DNA of 64,000 bases from Leptospira terpstrae serovar Hualin str. LT 11-33 = ATCC 700639 (lineage in GTDB: Bacteria > Spirochaetota > Leptospiria > Leptospirales > Leptospiraceae), in contig NZ_AOGW02000004.1 of assembly GCF_000332495.1 (NCBI RefSeq), positions 1 through 64,000 on the forward strand. Reading direction: 5' to 3'. Below the pieces are notes generated by a model. The model was not told where the DNA came from, did no database searches, and was given only the letters and a program-made list of their open reading frames with translations. The translations under genes were made by a program, and so were the position numbers. Of the stretch, positions 38,304 to 48,687 are shown piece by piece. How positions within the stretch are numbered: position 1 is the first letter of the stretch; each line of letters begins with the position of its first letter.

Positions 38304-39583
38304 ATTCAGAAGAACTATTTCTTCGTTCCACACAAGTGGTCCCAGGGGGAGTACATAGCCCGGTTCGTTCCTTTGCTTCCGTGGGTGGAACACCCGTTTT
38401 CTTTAGTGAAGCAAACGGCGCCTATTTAAAGTCAGTGGAAGGAAAAGATTACATTGATTATTGTTTGAGTTTTGGTCCTCTACTTTTTGGTCATAGACAT
38501 CCTGAAATTCAAGAAGTCGTTGAAGATACAGTGAGGAAGGCTTGGTCCTTCGGTGCATGTGAACCTTATTCCTTAGAGCTTGCTGAGTTTATTACTAGTC
38601 GAATCCCTTGGGCAGAAAAAATCCGTTTTGTCAACTCAGGAACAGAAGCAGTGATGAGTGCCCTTCGAGTAGCAAGAGCTGCTACCGGCAGAAGTAAAAT
38701 ATTAAAATTTGATGGTTGTTACCATGGCCACTTAGACCAACTCCTTGTTAAATCAGGTTCAGGTCTTGCAGGACTCAGTTCCAGTGATAGTAAAGGTATA
38801 GGACCAGAAATCATTCAAAATACCCTCGTACTCCCGTTAGATGATGAGATAGCTTTAGAGGAATTATTCCAAACACAAGGAAACCAGATTGCCTGCCTTA
38901 TCATCGAACCAATTCCAGCAAATTATGGACTTCTCCCTCAAAGAACAGAATTCCTAAAAAAATGTAGAGAACTCACAACAAAATACGGCGCATTACTTTT
39001 GTTTGATGAAGTAATCTCAGGCTTTCGAGTTTCCTTCCAAGGTATGGCAGGCATTACTGGAATTGTACCGGACCTAGTTTGTTATGGTAAAATCATCGGA
39101 GGTGGTTTTCCTGTGGGTGCTTATGCCGGAAAAAAAGAACTGATGGATTTGGTCGCACCAAGTGGTCCGGTTTACCAAGCAGGCACCCTATCTGCAAATC
39201 CGATTGGGATGCGTGCTGGTCTAAAAACTCTAACAAAAGCTTGGAACGAAAATCCTTATCCGGGACTAGAAACAAAAACAAAAAAACTCACTTCAGGAAT
39301 TGTAAAATTACTCGCCGAGTCCGGTGATTCCCAATGGGAAGCAGTTACTTATGGAAGCCTATTTTGGCTAAAAGGTAAAACAGAGGAACCAATTCGTACA
39401 GTCGCAAACATTCCTGCTGATCACAAAGTTAAGTTTGCAACTTTTTTCCATAAACTTTTAAACCATGGTGTGTATCTAGCACCTAGCGGATACGAGGTGG
39501 GATTTTTATCCACGGTTCACACAGATGAAATCATAGAAGCCACTTTAAATAAAACCATGAAGGCCTTACAGGAAGTAAAATGA
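38300..39583 (+). CDS. hemL: glutamate-1-semialdehyde 2,1-aminomutase
   Basis: PLP enzyme converting glutamate-1-semialdehyde to ALA. 427 residues, normal length. Motifs are [57 protein letters not shown] and the PLP-lysine region [21 protein letters not shown] overlap with hemB and with hemE. Confidence 0.96.
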   Translation: MNSEELFLRSTQVVPGGVHSPVRSFASVGGTPVFFSEANGAYLKSVEGKDYIDYCLSFGPLLFGHRHPEIQEVVEDTVRKAWSFGACEPYSLELAEFITSRIPWAEKIRFVNSGTEAVMSALRVARAATGRSKILKFDGCYHGHLDQLLVKSGSGLAGLSSSDSKGIGPEIIQNTLVLPLDDEIALEELFQTQGNQIACLIIEPIPANYGLLPQRTEFLKKCRELTTKYGALLLFDEVISGFRVSFQGMAGITGIVPDLVCYGKIIGGGFPVGAYAGKKELMDLVAPSGPVYQAGTLSANPIGMRAGLKTLTKAWNENPYPGLETKTKKLTSGIVKLLAESGDSQWEAVTYGSLFWLKGKTEEPIRTVANIPADHKVKFATFFHKLLNHGVYLAPSGYEVGFLSTVHTDEIIEATLNKTMKALQEVK

Positions 39584-40620
39584 TCACCACTCAATTTAGA
39601 AACGAACGATTTGCAAATGCTTTAAATTTAATACCCCAAAACATTCCCCCTATTTGGTTTATGCGCCAAGCAGGACGTTACCACTCGCATTATCGAAAGC
39701 TAAAAGAAACTTACAGTTTTATGGAGTTATGCAAACAACCGGAACTTGCAGCAGAAGTGGCTCTTGGACCTGTTCGTGAATTTGGATTCGATGTAAGCAT
39801 TTTATTTTCGGATCTGCTTTTTCCTTTGGAAGCACTAGGGATGGGTTTGACTTATGATCCAGGACCCAAACTTTCCTTTTCTCTCACTTCCGAACATGAT
39901 TTGTTACGTTTAAAACCTTATGAGGAAGCAATCGAGGGACTCAAATTTCAAAAAGAAGCAGTTAAAAGAACCAGAGAAGTTTTACCCAATGATGTTTCCT
40001 TAATTGGATTTGTAGGTGGCCCATTCACTCTCATGACTTATGCAAGCATTGGAAAACATGATGGAAATTTATCATTTATAAAAACAAACCAAAACTTTGT
40101 AGATAAATTTTACTCCATACTCGTACCACTTCTGAAACAAAATATCGAATTACAACTGCAAGGTGGTTCTGAATTAGTAATGATTTTTGATACTGCCGCA
40201 GGGATGTTAGATCCTTTCAACTTCCAAAGGTACGTGGTCGGACCAATTACAGAATTTGCAAATCGTTATCCAAAACAAATTGGTTATTATGCTAAAAATT
40301 CAACAGAAGCTCAAGTCAGACAAATCCATGAGATTCCGAATTTAGCAGGATTTGGCGTAGATCATCGATTTTCAATCCAACAAACACTAACAGAGTTTAG
40401 CGGAAACGGTTTTATCCAAGGAAACTTTGACCAAGAACTTTTATTTGCAGAAAACTCAATTCTCAAACAAAAAATAAAGGAATACCTTCAGCCAATCAAA
40501 GACTTAGATCCTGAAGAAAGAAAAGGTTGGGTGGCAGGTCTCGGACATGGAGTTCTACAATTCACTCCAGAAAGCTCCATCCACCTTCTCATAGATGAAA
40601 CTAGAAAGGCATTTGCATAA
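39580..40620 (+). CDS. hemE: uroporphyrinogen decarboxylase
   Basis: Decarboxylates uroporphyrinogen III to coproporphyrinogen III. 346 residues. The signature [18 protein letters not shown] is present, with [17 protein letters not shown] and [18 protein letters not shown] overlap with hemL; its stop overlaps the hemN ATG by one base (TAATG). Confidence 0.96.
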   Translation: MITTQFRNERFANALNLIPQNIPPIWFMRQAGRYHSHYRKLKETYSFMELCKQPELAAEVALGPVREFGFDVSILFSDLLFPLEALGMGLTYDPGPKLSFSLTSEHDLLRLKPYEEAIEGLKFQKEAVKRTREVLPNDVSLIGFVGGPFTLMTYASIGKHDGNLSFIKTNQNFVDKFYSILVPLLKQNIELQLQGGSELVMIFDTAAGMLDPFNFQRYVVGPITEFANRYPKQIGYYAKNSTEAQVRQIHEIPNLAGFGVDHRFSIQQTLTEFSGNGFIQGNFDQELLFAENSILKQKIKEYLQPIKDLDPEERKGWVAGLGHGVLQFTPESSIHLLIDETRKAFA

Positions 40621-41960
40621 TGAAACACTTGCTTGAAAAATACGACACACCCGCACCTAGGTATACTAGTTACCCAACAGTTCCCTACTGGACGGACTCC
40701 CCTACTCTGGAAGAGTGTATTCAATCTTTAGAAACACACCTAAGCACAAAAGAATCAAAACTAGCGTTATACCTCCACATTCCTTTTTGCGAAACACTTT
40801 GTACTTTTTGTGGTTGTAATACTTCCATCACCAAAAACCACACTGTGGAAGAACCTTATGTGGCAGCCCTTAAAAATGAATTACAACTCTATGCAGAAAA
40901 AGTAACAAATCTCAACGGAAAAAACTTGAGCGAACTTCACTTAGGTGGAGGAAGTCCAACTTACTTATCAGACTATCATCTCCAATCTACAATTGAGTTT
41001 ATCTTAAACAAATTAAATCCTACAGAAGATCCTCAATATTCCATCGAAGTGGATCCAAGGAGGACAAGAGTATCTCAACTAAAACTTTTACAAAAATTAG
41101 GATTTCGAAGGATTAGTTTAGGGGTTCAAGATTTTGATCCCGAAGTTCAAAGGCTTGTCAACCGAATCCAACCCTTTGAACTTACAGAAAACATTACACT
41201 GGAAGCCAGGGCACTTGGATTTGACTCCGTAAATTTTGATCTTATTTATGGTCTTCCCAAACAAACATTGGATTCCATGAAATATTCCATTGAAAGGACA
41301 TTGGAACTAAAACCCGATCGAATTGCCTTTTATTCCTATGCCCATGTACCTTGGATCAAAGCATCCCAGAGACTATTTACAGAAAAAGACCTTCCAGAAG
41401 CTGCCGTCAAACGAGACTTATACGAAATTGGTCGATCATTATTAGAAAAAGAAGGTTATAGGGAAATTGGGATGGATCATTTTGCTTTACCTCATGACAA
41501 ACTGTGGAAAGCCTTTAATACAAACAAACTTCATCGAAATTTTATGGGATACAGCGAATCCAAAACAGATGTAATGTTAGGACTTGGTTCTTCTTCTATT
41601 TCGGAAACACCTGATCTTTTTTTCCAAAACCAAAAGTTAGAAATGAAATACCGTAAGTCCGTATTGGAAGGTACCATTCCCATTTTCCGCGGACACAAAC
41701 TAACGAAATCTGATCAAATCCGTAAACAATTGATTTTAGATTTAATGACTTCTTGGAAAGTAAATGTTCCCAGTGAAATGAAATCTCATGTATATAACTT
41801 CTTACAAGAAATGGAATTGGATAGGTTAGTGCAGTGGCAAGGAGATTCCCTTTCTGTGACTGAACTTGGGAAACCATTTTTAAGAATTGTAGCAATGGCT
41901 TTCGATGAAAAATTACAACTGAGCCAACCTACAAAACCTGTTTTTTCAAAAGCAATATGA
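40620..41960 (+). CDS. hemN: oxygen-independent coproporphyrinogen-III oxidase
   Basis: Radical-SAM enzyme making protoporphyrinogen IX without oxygen. 446 residues, close to the full HemN length. The [4Fe-4S] motif is HIPFCETLCTFCGCN (C-x3-C-x2-C followed by GC), preceded by the HemN-specific PRYTSYPTVPYW. Further motifs are LHLGGGSPTYLS, RRISLGVQDFDPEVQ and NFDLIYGLPKQT. RNFMGYSESKTDVMLGLG is typical of true HemN rather than HemW. ATGA overlap with hemY. Confidence 0.95.
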   Translation: MKHLLEKYDTPAPRYTSYPTVPYWTDSPTLEECIQSLETHLSTKESKLALYLHIPFCETLCTFCGCNTSITKNHTVEEPYVAALKNELQLYAEKVTNLNGKNLSELHLGGGSPTYLSDYHLQSTIEFILNKLNPTEDPQYSIEVDPRRTRVSQLKLLQKLGFRRISLGVQDFDPEVQRLVNRIQPFELTENITLEARALGFDSVNFDLIYGLPKQTLDSMKYSIERTLELKPDRIAFYSYAHVPWIKASQRLFTEKDLPEAAVKRDLYEIGRSLLEKEGYREIGMDHFALPHDKLWKAFNTNKLHRNFMGYSESKTDVMLGLGSSSISETPDLFFQNQKLEMKYRKSVLEGTIPIFRGHKLTKSDQIRKQLILDLMTSWKVNVPSEMKSHVYNFLQEMELDRLVQWQGDSLSVTELGKPFLRIVAMAFDEKLQLSQPTKPVFSKAI

Positions 41961-43168
41961 GTGAAGAAATTCGTATCATTGGCGGAGGAATCACGGGACT
42001 CTTTCTCGCCTACCACCATACAAAACGCGGAGACGCAGTAACCCTGTATGAAAGTTCAAATAAGTTAGGTGGCCTTATAGGAACAAATACAGTGGAGGAA
42101 GGTCTTGTAGAGTTCGCAGCCAATGGGGTATTACTGACTGATTCCATGAATTCTATGTTAGATGACATTGGACTCACCCCTCTTTTTCCGAACAACGCCT
42201 CGAAACGACGTTATTTTTGGACCAACCGAAAACTTTCGAGATTACCGATCTCTATTTTAACAGGATTAAGGCTACTCTACACTGTTTGTTTTAAAAAGTT
42301 AAAATTCAATGAAGAACAAAACTTTGAAACTTGGGCGCGTCATATGTTTGGCAGTGCAATTACAGAAAACATCATCGAACCAGCCATAGGTGGAGTTTAT
42401 GGTACAAGACTCGAATCTCTGCAAGCAGAATCTATTTTTAATCAATGGGACGGTTCCGGATCGAGTACGATTTTAAAAGAAATATTAAAAAACAAAAGAA
42501 AAACATACGGAACCGTTTCCTTTCCTTTGGGTATGGGAGATTTAATTTCTCATTTGGTGGATTATTTAAAACCAAAAATACAAATCAAAACCAATGTTTC
42601 GTTAGACAGTCTGGAGGAAATTTTACAATGGAAAGGGAAAGTAAAACTTTCCATATCATTAAAAAATCTAATTCCACTCCTAGGCAATCAAATCGATAGA
42701 GAGGAAACACCTAATTTACTTTCTATCACAACCATCACAAGATTTGGAAAAAACCACCTAACAATAGATCCATGTTTTGGAATTCTTTTTGGAAAAAACG
42801 AAGGAATTCATGCCCTTGGTGTATTATGTAATTCCGATATTTTTCCTGGAAGGGCAAATAATGATCTCCATTCCGAAACTTGGATTTATCCAAGTGTAGC
42901 AAAAACCGATGATAAAATTTCTTGGGAATCCATTCTCGAGGAAGATAGAAAACAAATTACAGGAAAAACAGATTCCCCGAAGGCTGTGTATATCACTTCA
43001 TGGACAGGTGCTTTTCCGGCTTACGATCGAAAATTATTTTTATTCAACAAACGGTTGGATGTTTTAGAATCACAATGGATTGCCGAAGGGAAAGACATTC
43101 GATTTTTTGGGAACTATCGTAAAGGAATTGGACTTCGGTCTCTATTTGAATCGACAAGTAGGGAGTGA
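41957..43168 (+). CDS. hemG: protoporphyrinogen oxidase, HemY/PPOX-type
   Basis: FAD enzyme oxidising protoporphyrinogen IX to protoporphyrin IX. 403 residues. The FAD motif is IIGGGITGLFLAYH, then YESSNKLGGLIGTN; later motifs are IIEPAIGGVYGTRLESLQA and KGIGLRSLFES. This is the oxygen-using HemY-type protein, although Leptospira annotations often call it hemG. Pairing with an oxygen-independent HemN is noteworthy. Last plus-strand gene of the cluster; its end overlaps the convergent hemH by 27 bases. Confidence 0.9.
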   Translation: MSEEIRIIGGGITGLFLAYHHTKRGDAVTLYESSNKLGGLIGTNTVEEGLVEFAANGVLLTDSMNSMLDDIGLTPLFPNNASKRRYFWTNRKLSRLPISILTGLRLLYTVCFKKLKFNEEQNFETWARHMFGSAITENIIEPAIGGVYGTRLESLQAESIFNQWDGSGSSTILKEILKNKRKTYGTVSFPLGMGDLISHLVDYLKPKIQIKTNVSLDSLEEILQWKGKVKLSISLKNLIPLLGNQIDREETPNLLSITTITRFGKNHLTIDPCFGILFGKNEGIHALGVLCNSDIFPGRANNDLHSETWIYPSVAKTDDKISWESILEEDRKQITGKTDSPKAVYITSWTGAFPAYDRKLFLFNKRLDVLESQWIAEGKDIRFFGNYRKGIGLRSLFESTSRE

Positions 43169-44227
43169 CTCACCACCCATTTCTTTACAAGAACAATAGC
43201 TGATTAAAATATCTGCCGCAAGCACTCTTTCTGCCAAATATTCTAGAAACGGTGGATAGATTCCAAATGCGGGAATTCGAGTAAATGATTTTGCACCAGA
43301 TTCTAAAGCAAGATCCTTAAACTGCTCTCCAATTTCTTCTAAAGTTTCTAAATGATCACTCACAAAACTAATAGGATAAACTGCGATTTGTTTTCCCTCT
43401 TTAGCGAGAGACTCAATGATCTGTAAAGAACTTGGCTCCGTCCATTTAGCTGGTCCCACCTTACTCTGGTAAGATATATGTGTTTGCCCACGATATCCTA
43501 ACAAACGAAGTTGTTCCGTAATTCCCTTTACAGAAGATTCGATTTCTTGCATATATCGATCTCCCTTACGGATCAGGCGCATAGGAACGCCGTGTGCGGA
43601 AAAAATAAAATCCAAATCCTTCCAATCACCATTGAAGGTAACTTCCGGAAAATGTAAAAATTCATCTCTGTTTAATGATTTAGTAAAGAATTCAAAAATA
43701 AACCTAGCTGTGATTTGGTGAAACTTTAAATCGGAAGCAAAACTAGGAACATAACCCCCGCTTCCCACTGGGCATTCCTTAAATTTTTTTTCTAAATGGC
43801 TAAGTGTAGAAAGCACTGTAGATCTAGAATATTGTGGATATAACGGTAGATAGATGGTATCGGAACTTGGTTTTTCGAATTCTGTATCTCTGATATGTGG
43901 AAATCCACAAGTCATTGCTACTTTGGCAGTCCAATTAAAATCTGTTTTGCGATTCAATATCTGCTCTAGTGCTTTTGCTTGTTTTTCAGTTTCTGCAACC
44001 AAAGGAGAACCACCACCAAACCCCATTGACTCATAGATTTTTTTTACCTTGGGGGTTCGTTTCTTTGCGATAAAACGTGCAAGAGGAAGCCGTAAAAATT
44101 CAGGTAATGGCAAATCAAAAACAAATGGATCTGTAAACAAATCGGTTAAAAAAACTTCTATTTCCTCAGTGGTTCTTGGCCCACCTAAATTCACAAGGAT
44201 AAGAGTTTTCTTTTGTTTATAGTTCAT
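43142..44227 (-). CDS. hemH: ferrochelatase
   Basis: Inserts Fe(II) into protoporphyrin IX, the last heme step. About 361 residues. LVNLGGPRTTEEIEVFL is the family start, the metal-binding His is in FSAHGVPMRLIRKGDRY, and SKVGPAKWTEPSS carries the conserved Glu. GTG at 44242 is an alternative start; ATG at 44227 is preferred and overlaps the topA stop by 11 bases, neither with a Shine-Dalgarno sequence. It is on the opposite strand from the other hem genes, transcribed with cysK-topA and not under the HemR box. Confidence 0.93.
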   Translation of the reverse strand: MNYKQKKTLILVNLGGPRTTEEIEVFLTDLFTDPFVFDLPLPEFLRLPLARFIAKKRTPKVKKIYESMGFGGGSPLVAETEKQAKALEQILNRKTDFNWTAKVAMTCGFPHIRDTEFEKPSSDTIYLPLYPQYSRSTVLSTLSHLEKKFKECPVGSGGYVPSFASDLKFHQITARFIFEFFTKSLNRDEFLHFPEVTFNGDWKDLDFIFSAHGVPMRLIRKGDRYMQEIESSVKGITEQLRLLGYRGQTHISYQSKVGPAKWTEPSSLQIIESLAKEGKQIAVYPISFVSDHLETLEEIGEQFKDLALESGAKSFTRIPAFGIYPPFLEYLAERVLAADILISYCSCKEMGGESLPTCRFK

Positions 44228-46154
44228 AGGTGATGTAGTCACAATGCGGATACCGGGAACAAAAATAAATGGTTTTTCCTTTTTTCCCTAACTTGGTTTT
44301 TACCACACCCTCTTTACACACAGGACAAATGTTTTGTTTGTTTAGATTCGAAGGAGGAGGTGTAACAATTGATTTTTTTCCTTTTTGCTTGGATAAGGAT
44401 TTCTTTGTTTTTGATTCTTCGGAACTAATGACATTTTCTTTTGTATTTGACTGAGAAGAAACGAGAGATGTTTTTTTTCGAGGACTTCTTAAAATAAACA
44501 TCAAACCTTCATAAAAATTTTGAATGAGAGACACTCGTGATTCTTTTTTGTCTGTGACTTGGTCTAACTTTTCTTCTAAATCTTTTGTAAAGGATTCACC
44601 AATCATATCGTGAAAGTTAAGAAAAAGATATTCATTCACTTTCAAACCAAGTGCCGTAGGGCCAATGGATTTGTGGTATTCGACAATGTATTTCCTGGTT
44701 TTTAAAGTTTCGAGGATACTTCCATAGGTAGAGGGTCTACCGACTCCCGTATCTTCCATCTTTTGCACAAGTTTTCCCTGTGTATAACGAACGGGTGGTT
44801 CTGTTTGTTTTTCCTCTACAGAGTAGGACTCGTATTGAAAACGATCTCCCAATTTCCAATCTAATCGTTTTTGCAATTTTTTCTTTTCTGATTTGGCAAA
44901 GGCTTTGAATCCAGGGTCTGTTATGAATTCATTTTTGTGGACAAAGGTATGATTATTTTTCTCAAATTCATAAACTGTCTCTTCACCTAACTCTGGCTTC
45001 ATCAAAGAAACTAAAAAACGCTCCCAAATCAGTGAGTATAGTTTTTTCTCCTCAAGCGATAAATAGGAAGATATTGAATCTGGACTATAATTTGCATTCG
45101 TGGGAATGACTGCTTCGTGGGCATCTTGAGAATATTTTTTTTGTTTTTTAGGAGTGTTATTTTGCAAAGAACACAAACCAGGATAATTTTGATTGAGATA
45201 CTTCTCACCTAACTCCCGTTTTTGATCGGAAACACGGGTGCTATCAGTCCGCATATAAGTGATGAGTCCGATCCTCTCTCCCGAACCAATTCGTTTTCCT
45301 TCAAATAACATTTGTGCTAATTTCATTGTTTTTTTGGAATCAAATCCTAAAACACGGAAACTCGTTTCTTGCAAACTAGCAGTGGAAAATGCTTGCGGAG
45401 GATTTCTTTTGATATTTTTCTTTTTAATCTGGGATAGTGTTATTTCTTTTAACCTGGTTGGTTCTGGTAGGATTTCTATTTCCGAAAGGAGCTTTTGTAT
45501 CGACTTCGAATCTAATTTATCTTTGGTTTGGTGGTCCAAAACAACTGACTGGTTGGAAACCGATCCATTTAATTTTAATTGGTAATAGATTTCTTTAGAA
45601 AAGTTTTGGATTTCTAATTCCCTTTCGCAAATCCAATGTAAGACAGTGGATTGAACTCGACCCGCCGATAAAGAGGAAATTTTTAATTGTTTCCATAAGT
45701 CGGGTGAAACTTCAAAACCAAAAATACGATCCACTACACGTCTTGCAATTTGTGATTCAATTTCCGCCAAATCCAATCCGGCTTTTAGTTGGATCTGACG
45801 GTTAACTTCCTCTTTAGATATTTCTTTCAGCCGAAGTCGAAAGATTGGTTTTTTTAATTTAATTAATTCATCATAACAATGTTTGGCGATGATCTCCCCT
45901 TCTCGATCAGGGTCACTAGCAATGTAGATAATAGAGGCATTTTTGGCTTTGGTTTTGATGGCGGAAAAAACAGTTTTTTTTCCTTTTAACCATTCATATT
46001 CGGGTTCGAATTGATTTTTAAAATCCACCCCATAAGATTTGGGAGGTAGGTCTTTGATATGACCTTTGGTAGCAACAACAACCCATTCCTCGCTTAAGTA
46101 GGAAGCGATTGTTGCAGCTTTTGTCGGTGATTCGACTATTAGGAGTTTGGTGAT
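44217..46154 (-). CDS. topA: DNA topoisomerase I, apparently started at an AUC codon
   Basis: Relaxes negative supercoils; type IA. From the proposed start the protein has 645 residues. The Toprim motif LLIVESPTKAATI has Glu8, followed by YIASDPDREGE (Asp81, Asp83, Glu85), the catalytic Tyr300 in GLITYMRTDSTRVS and one C-terminal Cys4 zinc finger (CPVC, then CSRYPHC). The first canonical start in frame, GTG at 46028, would remove the first 42 residues including Glu8. Upstream the frame has no ATG, GTG or TTG before a stop at 46166-46164, but AGGA followed seven bases later by ATC at 46154 gives the expected N-terminus. The cysK stop ends 12 bases upstream. Confidence 0.88.
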   Translation of the reverse strand: MTKLLIVESPTKAATIASYLSEEWVVVATKGHIKDLPPKSYGVDFKNQFEPEYEWLKGKKTVFSAIKTKAKNASIIYIASDPDREGEIIAKHCYDELIKLKKPIFRLRLKEISKEEVNRQIQLKAGLDLAEIESQIARRVVDRIFGFEVSPDLWKQLKISSLSAGRVQSTVLHWICERELEIQNFSKEIYYQLKLNGSVSNQSVVLDHQTKDKLDSKSIQKLLSEIEILPEPTRLKEITLSQIKKKNIKRNPPQAFSTASLQETSFRVLGFDSKKTMKLAQMLFEGKRIGSGERIGLITYMRTDSTRVSDQKRELGEKYLNQNYPGLCSLQNNTPKKQKKYSQDAHEAVIPTNANYSPDSISSYLSLEEKKLYSLIWERFLVSLMKPELGEETVYEFEKNNHTFVHKNEFITDPGFKAFAKSEKKKLQKRLDWKLGDRFQYESYSVEEKQTEPPVRYTQGKLVQKMEDTGVGRPSTYGSILETLKTRKYIVEYHKSIGPTALGLKVNEYLFLNFHDMIGESFTKDLEEKLDQVTDKKESRVSLIQNFYEGLMFILRSPRKKTSLVSSQSNTKENVISSEESKTKKSLSKQKGKKSIVTPPPSNLNKQNICPVCKEGVVKTKLGKKGKTIYFCSRYPHCDYITYEL

Positions 46155-46166
46155 TTTAAATTCCTA

Positions 46167-47081
46167 TTAAACGAAAAGACCTTCCACTGATAAGTATCTT
46201 TCTCCTGTGTCATAACAGAAAGTAAGAACCTTAGAACCTGCTGGAATTTCTTTTAGTTTTTTAGAAACTGCAGCAAGGCTTGCACCAGAAGAAGTTCCGA
46301 TAAAGATTCCTTCTTTTTTTGCAGCGAGCACAGCCATGGTAAATGCTTCGTCTTTACCCACAGTGATGATTCCATCCAAAAGTTCTGTTTTGCAATTTTT
46401 GGGAATAAAACCTGCACCTATTCCTTGCAGAGGGTGCGGACCTGGTTTTCCACCGCTAAGAACCGGAGAACCTTCTGGTTCTACAGCAAATACTTTTAAT
46501 TTAGGAAATCTTTTCTTTAGGTTTTCAGCACATCCAGTGATGTGACCACCTGTACCCACTCCAGTGATGATGTAATCCAAACCTTCTGGAAAATCTTTTG
46601 CAATTTCTTCTGCAGTTTTTTCTCTGTGAACAGCAATGTTAGCTTCGTTTTCAAACTGTTGAGGCATCCATGCATTCGGATTGGCGGCAACTATTTCTTG
46701 TGCTTTGGCGATAGCACCAGGCATTCCCTTTTCTCTAGGAGTCAGTTCAAACTTTGCACCATAAGCTGCCATAATCCTTCTTCTTTCCACGGACATATGT
46801 TCTGGCATCACCAGAGTGATTGCATACCCTTTAACAGCTGCTACCATAGCAAGACCAATTCCAGTATTTCCAGAAGTAGGCTCTACGATAAAAGAATCCT
46901 TTTTTAATTTTCCTGACTTCTCTGCTTCTTCAATCATAGCAAGAGCGATTCGATCTTTAATGGATCCACCAGGATTTTGTCTTTCGAGTTTCATATATAC
47001 TTCATGGTCGGTTCCAAAAAGTCGCGACAGTCTAACGTGAGGTGTATTTCCGATGGCTTCTAGAATGCTGTTTATTTTCAT
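46167..47081 (-). CDS. cysK: cysteine synthase (O-acetylserine sulfhydrylase)
   Basis: PLP enzyme making cysteine from sulfide and O-acetylserine; it uses the sulfide delivered by CysIJ. 304 residues. The PLP lysine is in [14 protein letters not shown], the substrate loop is [13 protein letters not shown], phosphate binding is in [10 protein letters not shown], and GTSSGAS with [10 protein letters not shown] end the protein. First gene of cysK-topA-hemH. A gene switch by cysteine level could therefore reach topA and hemH, though no operator is visible. Confidence 0.95.
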   Translation of the reverse strand: MKINSILEAIGNTPHVRLSRLFGTDHEVYMKLERQNPGGSIKDRIALAMIEEAEKSGKLKKDSFIVEPTSGNTGIGLAMVAAVKGYAITLVMPEHMSVERRRIMAAYGAKFELTPREKGMPGAIAKAQEIVAANPNAWMPQQFENEANIAVHREKTAEEIAKDFPEGLDYIITGVGTGGHITGCAENLKKRFPKLKVFAVEPEGSPVLSGGKPGPHPLQGIGAGFIPKNCKTELLDGIITVGKDEAFTMAVLAAKKEGIFIGTSSGASLAAVSKKLKEIPAGSKVLTFCYDTGERYLSVEGLFV

Positions 47082-47147
47082 AATTTCTCCGCTCTGTCAC
47101 ATTTTAGGAGAAAAAGCGGATTTGTCCACAATGAAAAATACGAAAAC

Positions 47148-48035
47148 TTACGGAGTGTGAATAGAAATTAGGAATTGGTAATCGGATTTCATTTGATTCA
47201 GGACCTTGGAGTCATTTTCGGACTGAATCACCTTTTCTAAGTAAGGTGCCGAGATCCGGAAGTCCAATCTCCGCAGTGCTTCCGATGCTTTGGCACGAAC
47301 CTCAGGGTTTTTGTCTGTTAATGATTCTAAAATCGCTTTGTAGTTTTGGTTTGGCAATCGTTCAAGGCCTGCAAGTGCAGAAAGAATCGAAATTTTTGCA
47401 TAGGGAACTGTCTCCTTACTGAGTGCTTCCGACAAAGGAGAGAGAGCCTCTTTTTTTCCAGAATTATATAGAGCATCAGCAGCAGAACTGCGAAGATAAA
47501 AATTGGGACTTGTCAGTGCTGACTTGATCGTGGATTCTGATTCCGCAGTTTTGGGTAAAGATCCCAGGGCTCTCAAAATTTCTCCACAAGCCAATGTGAT
47601 AGGAATCTCTCCCTCTTCATAAAAATAAGGACTAGATAAAGATGTACTATCAGCCACACCATCTTTCCAAGTGCGAGATTTCGGTGGATTGTGTTCGGGA
47701 ATATTGGCCGATTCTTTTTGGTAGGTTTTGATTAAATAAGGAACAGCAAGTTTCTCCCCTTTGATTCCCAATGCCTTTGCTGCATAAAATTTTACCGCTG
47801 GGGCATTCCCTGGACTTGTGGGAAAATTTGGGGAACCTTCCATAGCAGAAATAATGTCACGAATCCCTTGGTTCGACTTAACGAAAGTTAGTTTGTCGAT
47901 AGCATCTCGAATTTCAGAGATATTAGAGGAAGAGAGTCTGGTACGTTGGATCTCAAAAAAACGCTCCTCAGTTTCTGAAAAAATTGCCACTGGCACCAGG
48001 AGAACACTGAAAAACAAAACAAACTTTCGAATCAT
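47148..48035 (-). CDS. exported HEAT-repeat protein
   Basis: About 295 residues. The ATG at 48035 is chosen over the upstream frame to 48065 because AGAGGTGG precedes it and it starts a signal peptide (MIRKFVLFFSVLLVPVAIFS). The mature part is built of HEAT-like helical repeats: AVKFYAAKALGIKGEKLAVP, LRSSAADALYNSGKKEALSP and EVRAKASEALRRLDFRISAP. Such proteins are binding scaffolds, here probably periplasmic. Partner unknown. Confidence 0.75.
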   Translation of the reverse strand: MIRKFVLFFSVLLVPVAIFSETEERFFEIQRTRLSSSNISEIRDAIDKLTFVKSNQGIRDIISAMEGSPNFPTSPGNAPAVKFYAAKALGIKGEKLAVPYLIKTYQKESANIPEHNPPKSRTWKDGVADSTSLSSPYFYEEGEIPITLACGEILRALGSLPKTAESESTIKSALTSPNFYLRSSAADALYNSGKKEALSPLSEALSKETVPYAKISILSALAGLERLPNQNYKAILESLTDKNPEVRAKASEALRRLDFRISAPYLEKVIQSENDSKVLNQMKSDYQFLISIHTP

Positions 48036-48080
48036 TCTAAACCACCTCTGATTTGGGACGGTCATTCTAACCGATTCCTG

Positions 48081-48629
48081 TTAATTTTCTTTTAATTTTT
48101 CTGCGACTTCTTTTAATTTTTCGGAAAGATCTCCAAGAGTGGCCTTGTCTTCTTCCAAAATAGATTGGCTGAACTTTTCCAAATCTCTTTGGATTTGTTC
48201 CTTTTTTTCACTGGCACGGGAGGCCATTTTGCGGAGTAAGTCTTCTCGGTAGTGACTGAAATCCGCTTCCTTCAATTCCCCAAGTTCGACCATAGAAGTA
48301 ACAATTTTTTCTAACCGCTCGGAAGTTAGATAATTGGCACCGATTCCTCCCAAGATCAATCGTTCAAAAAGTCCGGAAACATCCCGCCCTGTTTCTCTAA
48401 TGAGTGAGGTTAACATAAAATTTGAAAAATCTTCGTTCCGCTGTCCTAAGCTGACTTTGAGAAAGGTTTGTCCCAAAATCTTCGGAGTGATGTCTTCTCC
48501 AGTCATATTGTCTTGGACTTTGATTTCTTCTCCCCCGATGATCATCTTGGCCACATCTTCTAAAGTAATGGTGGAACTAGTTTCAGGATCATAGAGTCTG
48601 CGGTTTGCGTATCGCTTAAGGAGCTTCAT
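48081..48629 (-). CDS. PHA/PHB accumulation regulator-type DNA-binding protein
   Basis: 182 residues. The N-terminus [20 protein letters not shown], with the following [16 protein letters not shown], is the PHB_acc_N DNA-binding module of PhaR-like regulators. The C-terminal ~70 residues are charged and probably form a coiled coil ([20 protein letters not shown]). The family senses polyhydroxyalkanoate granules in other bacteria, but no PHA gene is in the window, so the target is open. It precedes the HEAT gene on the same strand by about 45 bases; divergent from the next gene. Confidence 0.85.
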   Translation of the reverse strand: MKLLKRYANRRLYDPETSSTITLEDVAKMIIGGEEIKVQDNMTGEDITPKILGQTFLKVSLGQRNEDFSNFMLTSLIRETGRDVSGLFERLILGGIGANYLTSERLEKIVTSMVELGELKEADFSHYREDLLRKMASRASEKKEQIQRDLEKFSQSILEEDKATLGDLSEKLKEVAEKLKEN

Positions 48630-48687
48630 CGGAGATGCTTTTTAAAATGACTTTCAAGCCTAGGGGGTCAACTAAAATACAATCGTA

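Noticed and set aside
46028..46030. GTG at 46028 as the topA start
   Set aside because: Would delete the first 42 residues of the Toprim domain, including the invariant Glu of IVESPTKA, while that sequence is intact upstream in the same frame.
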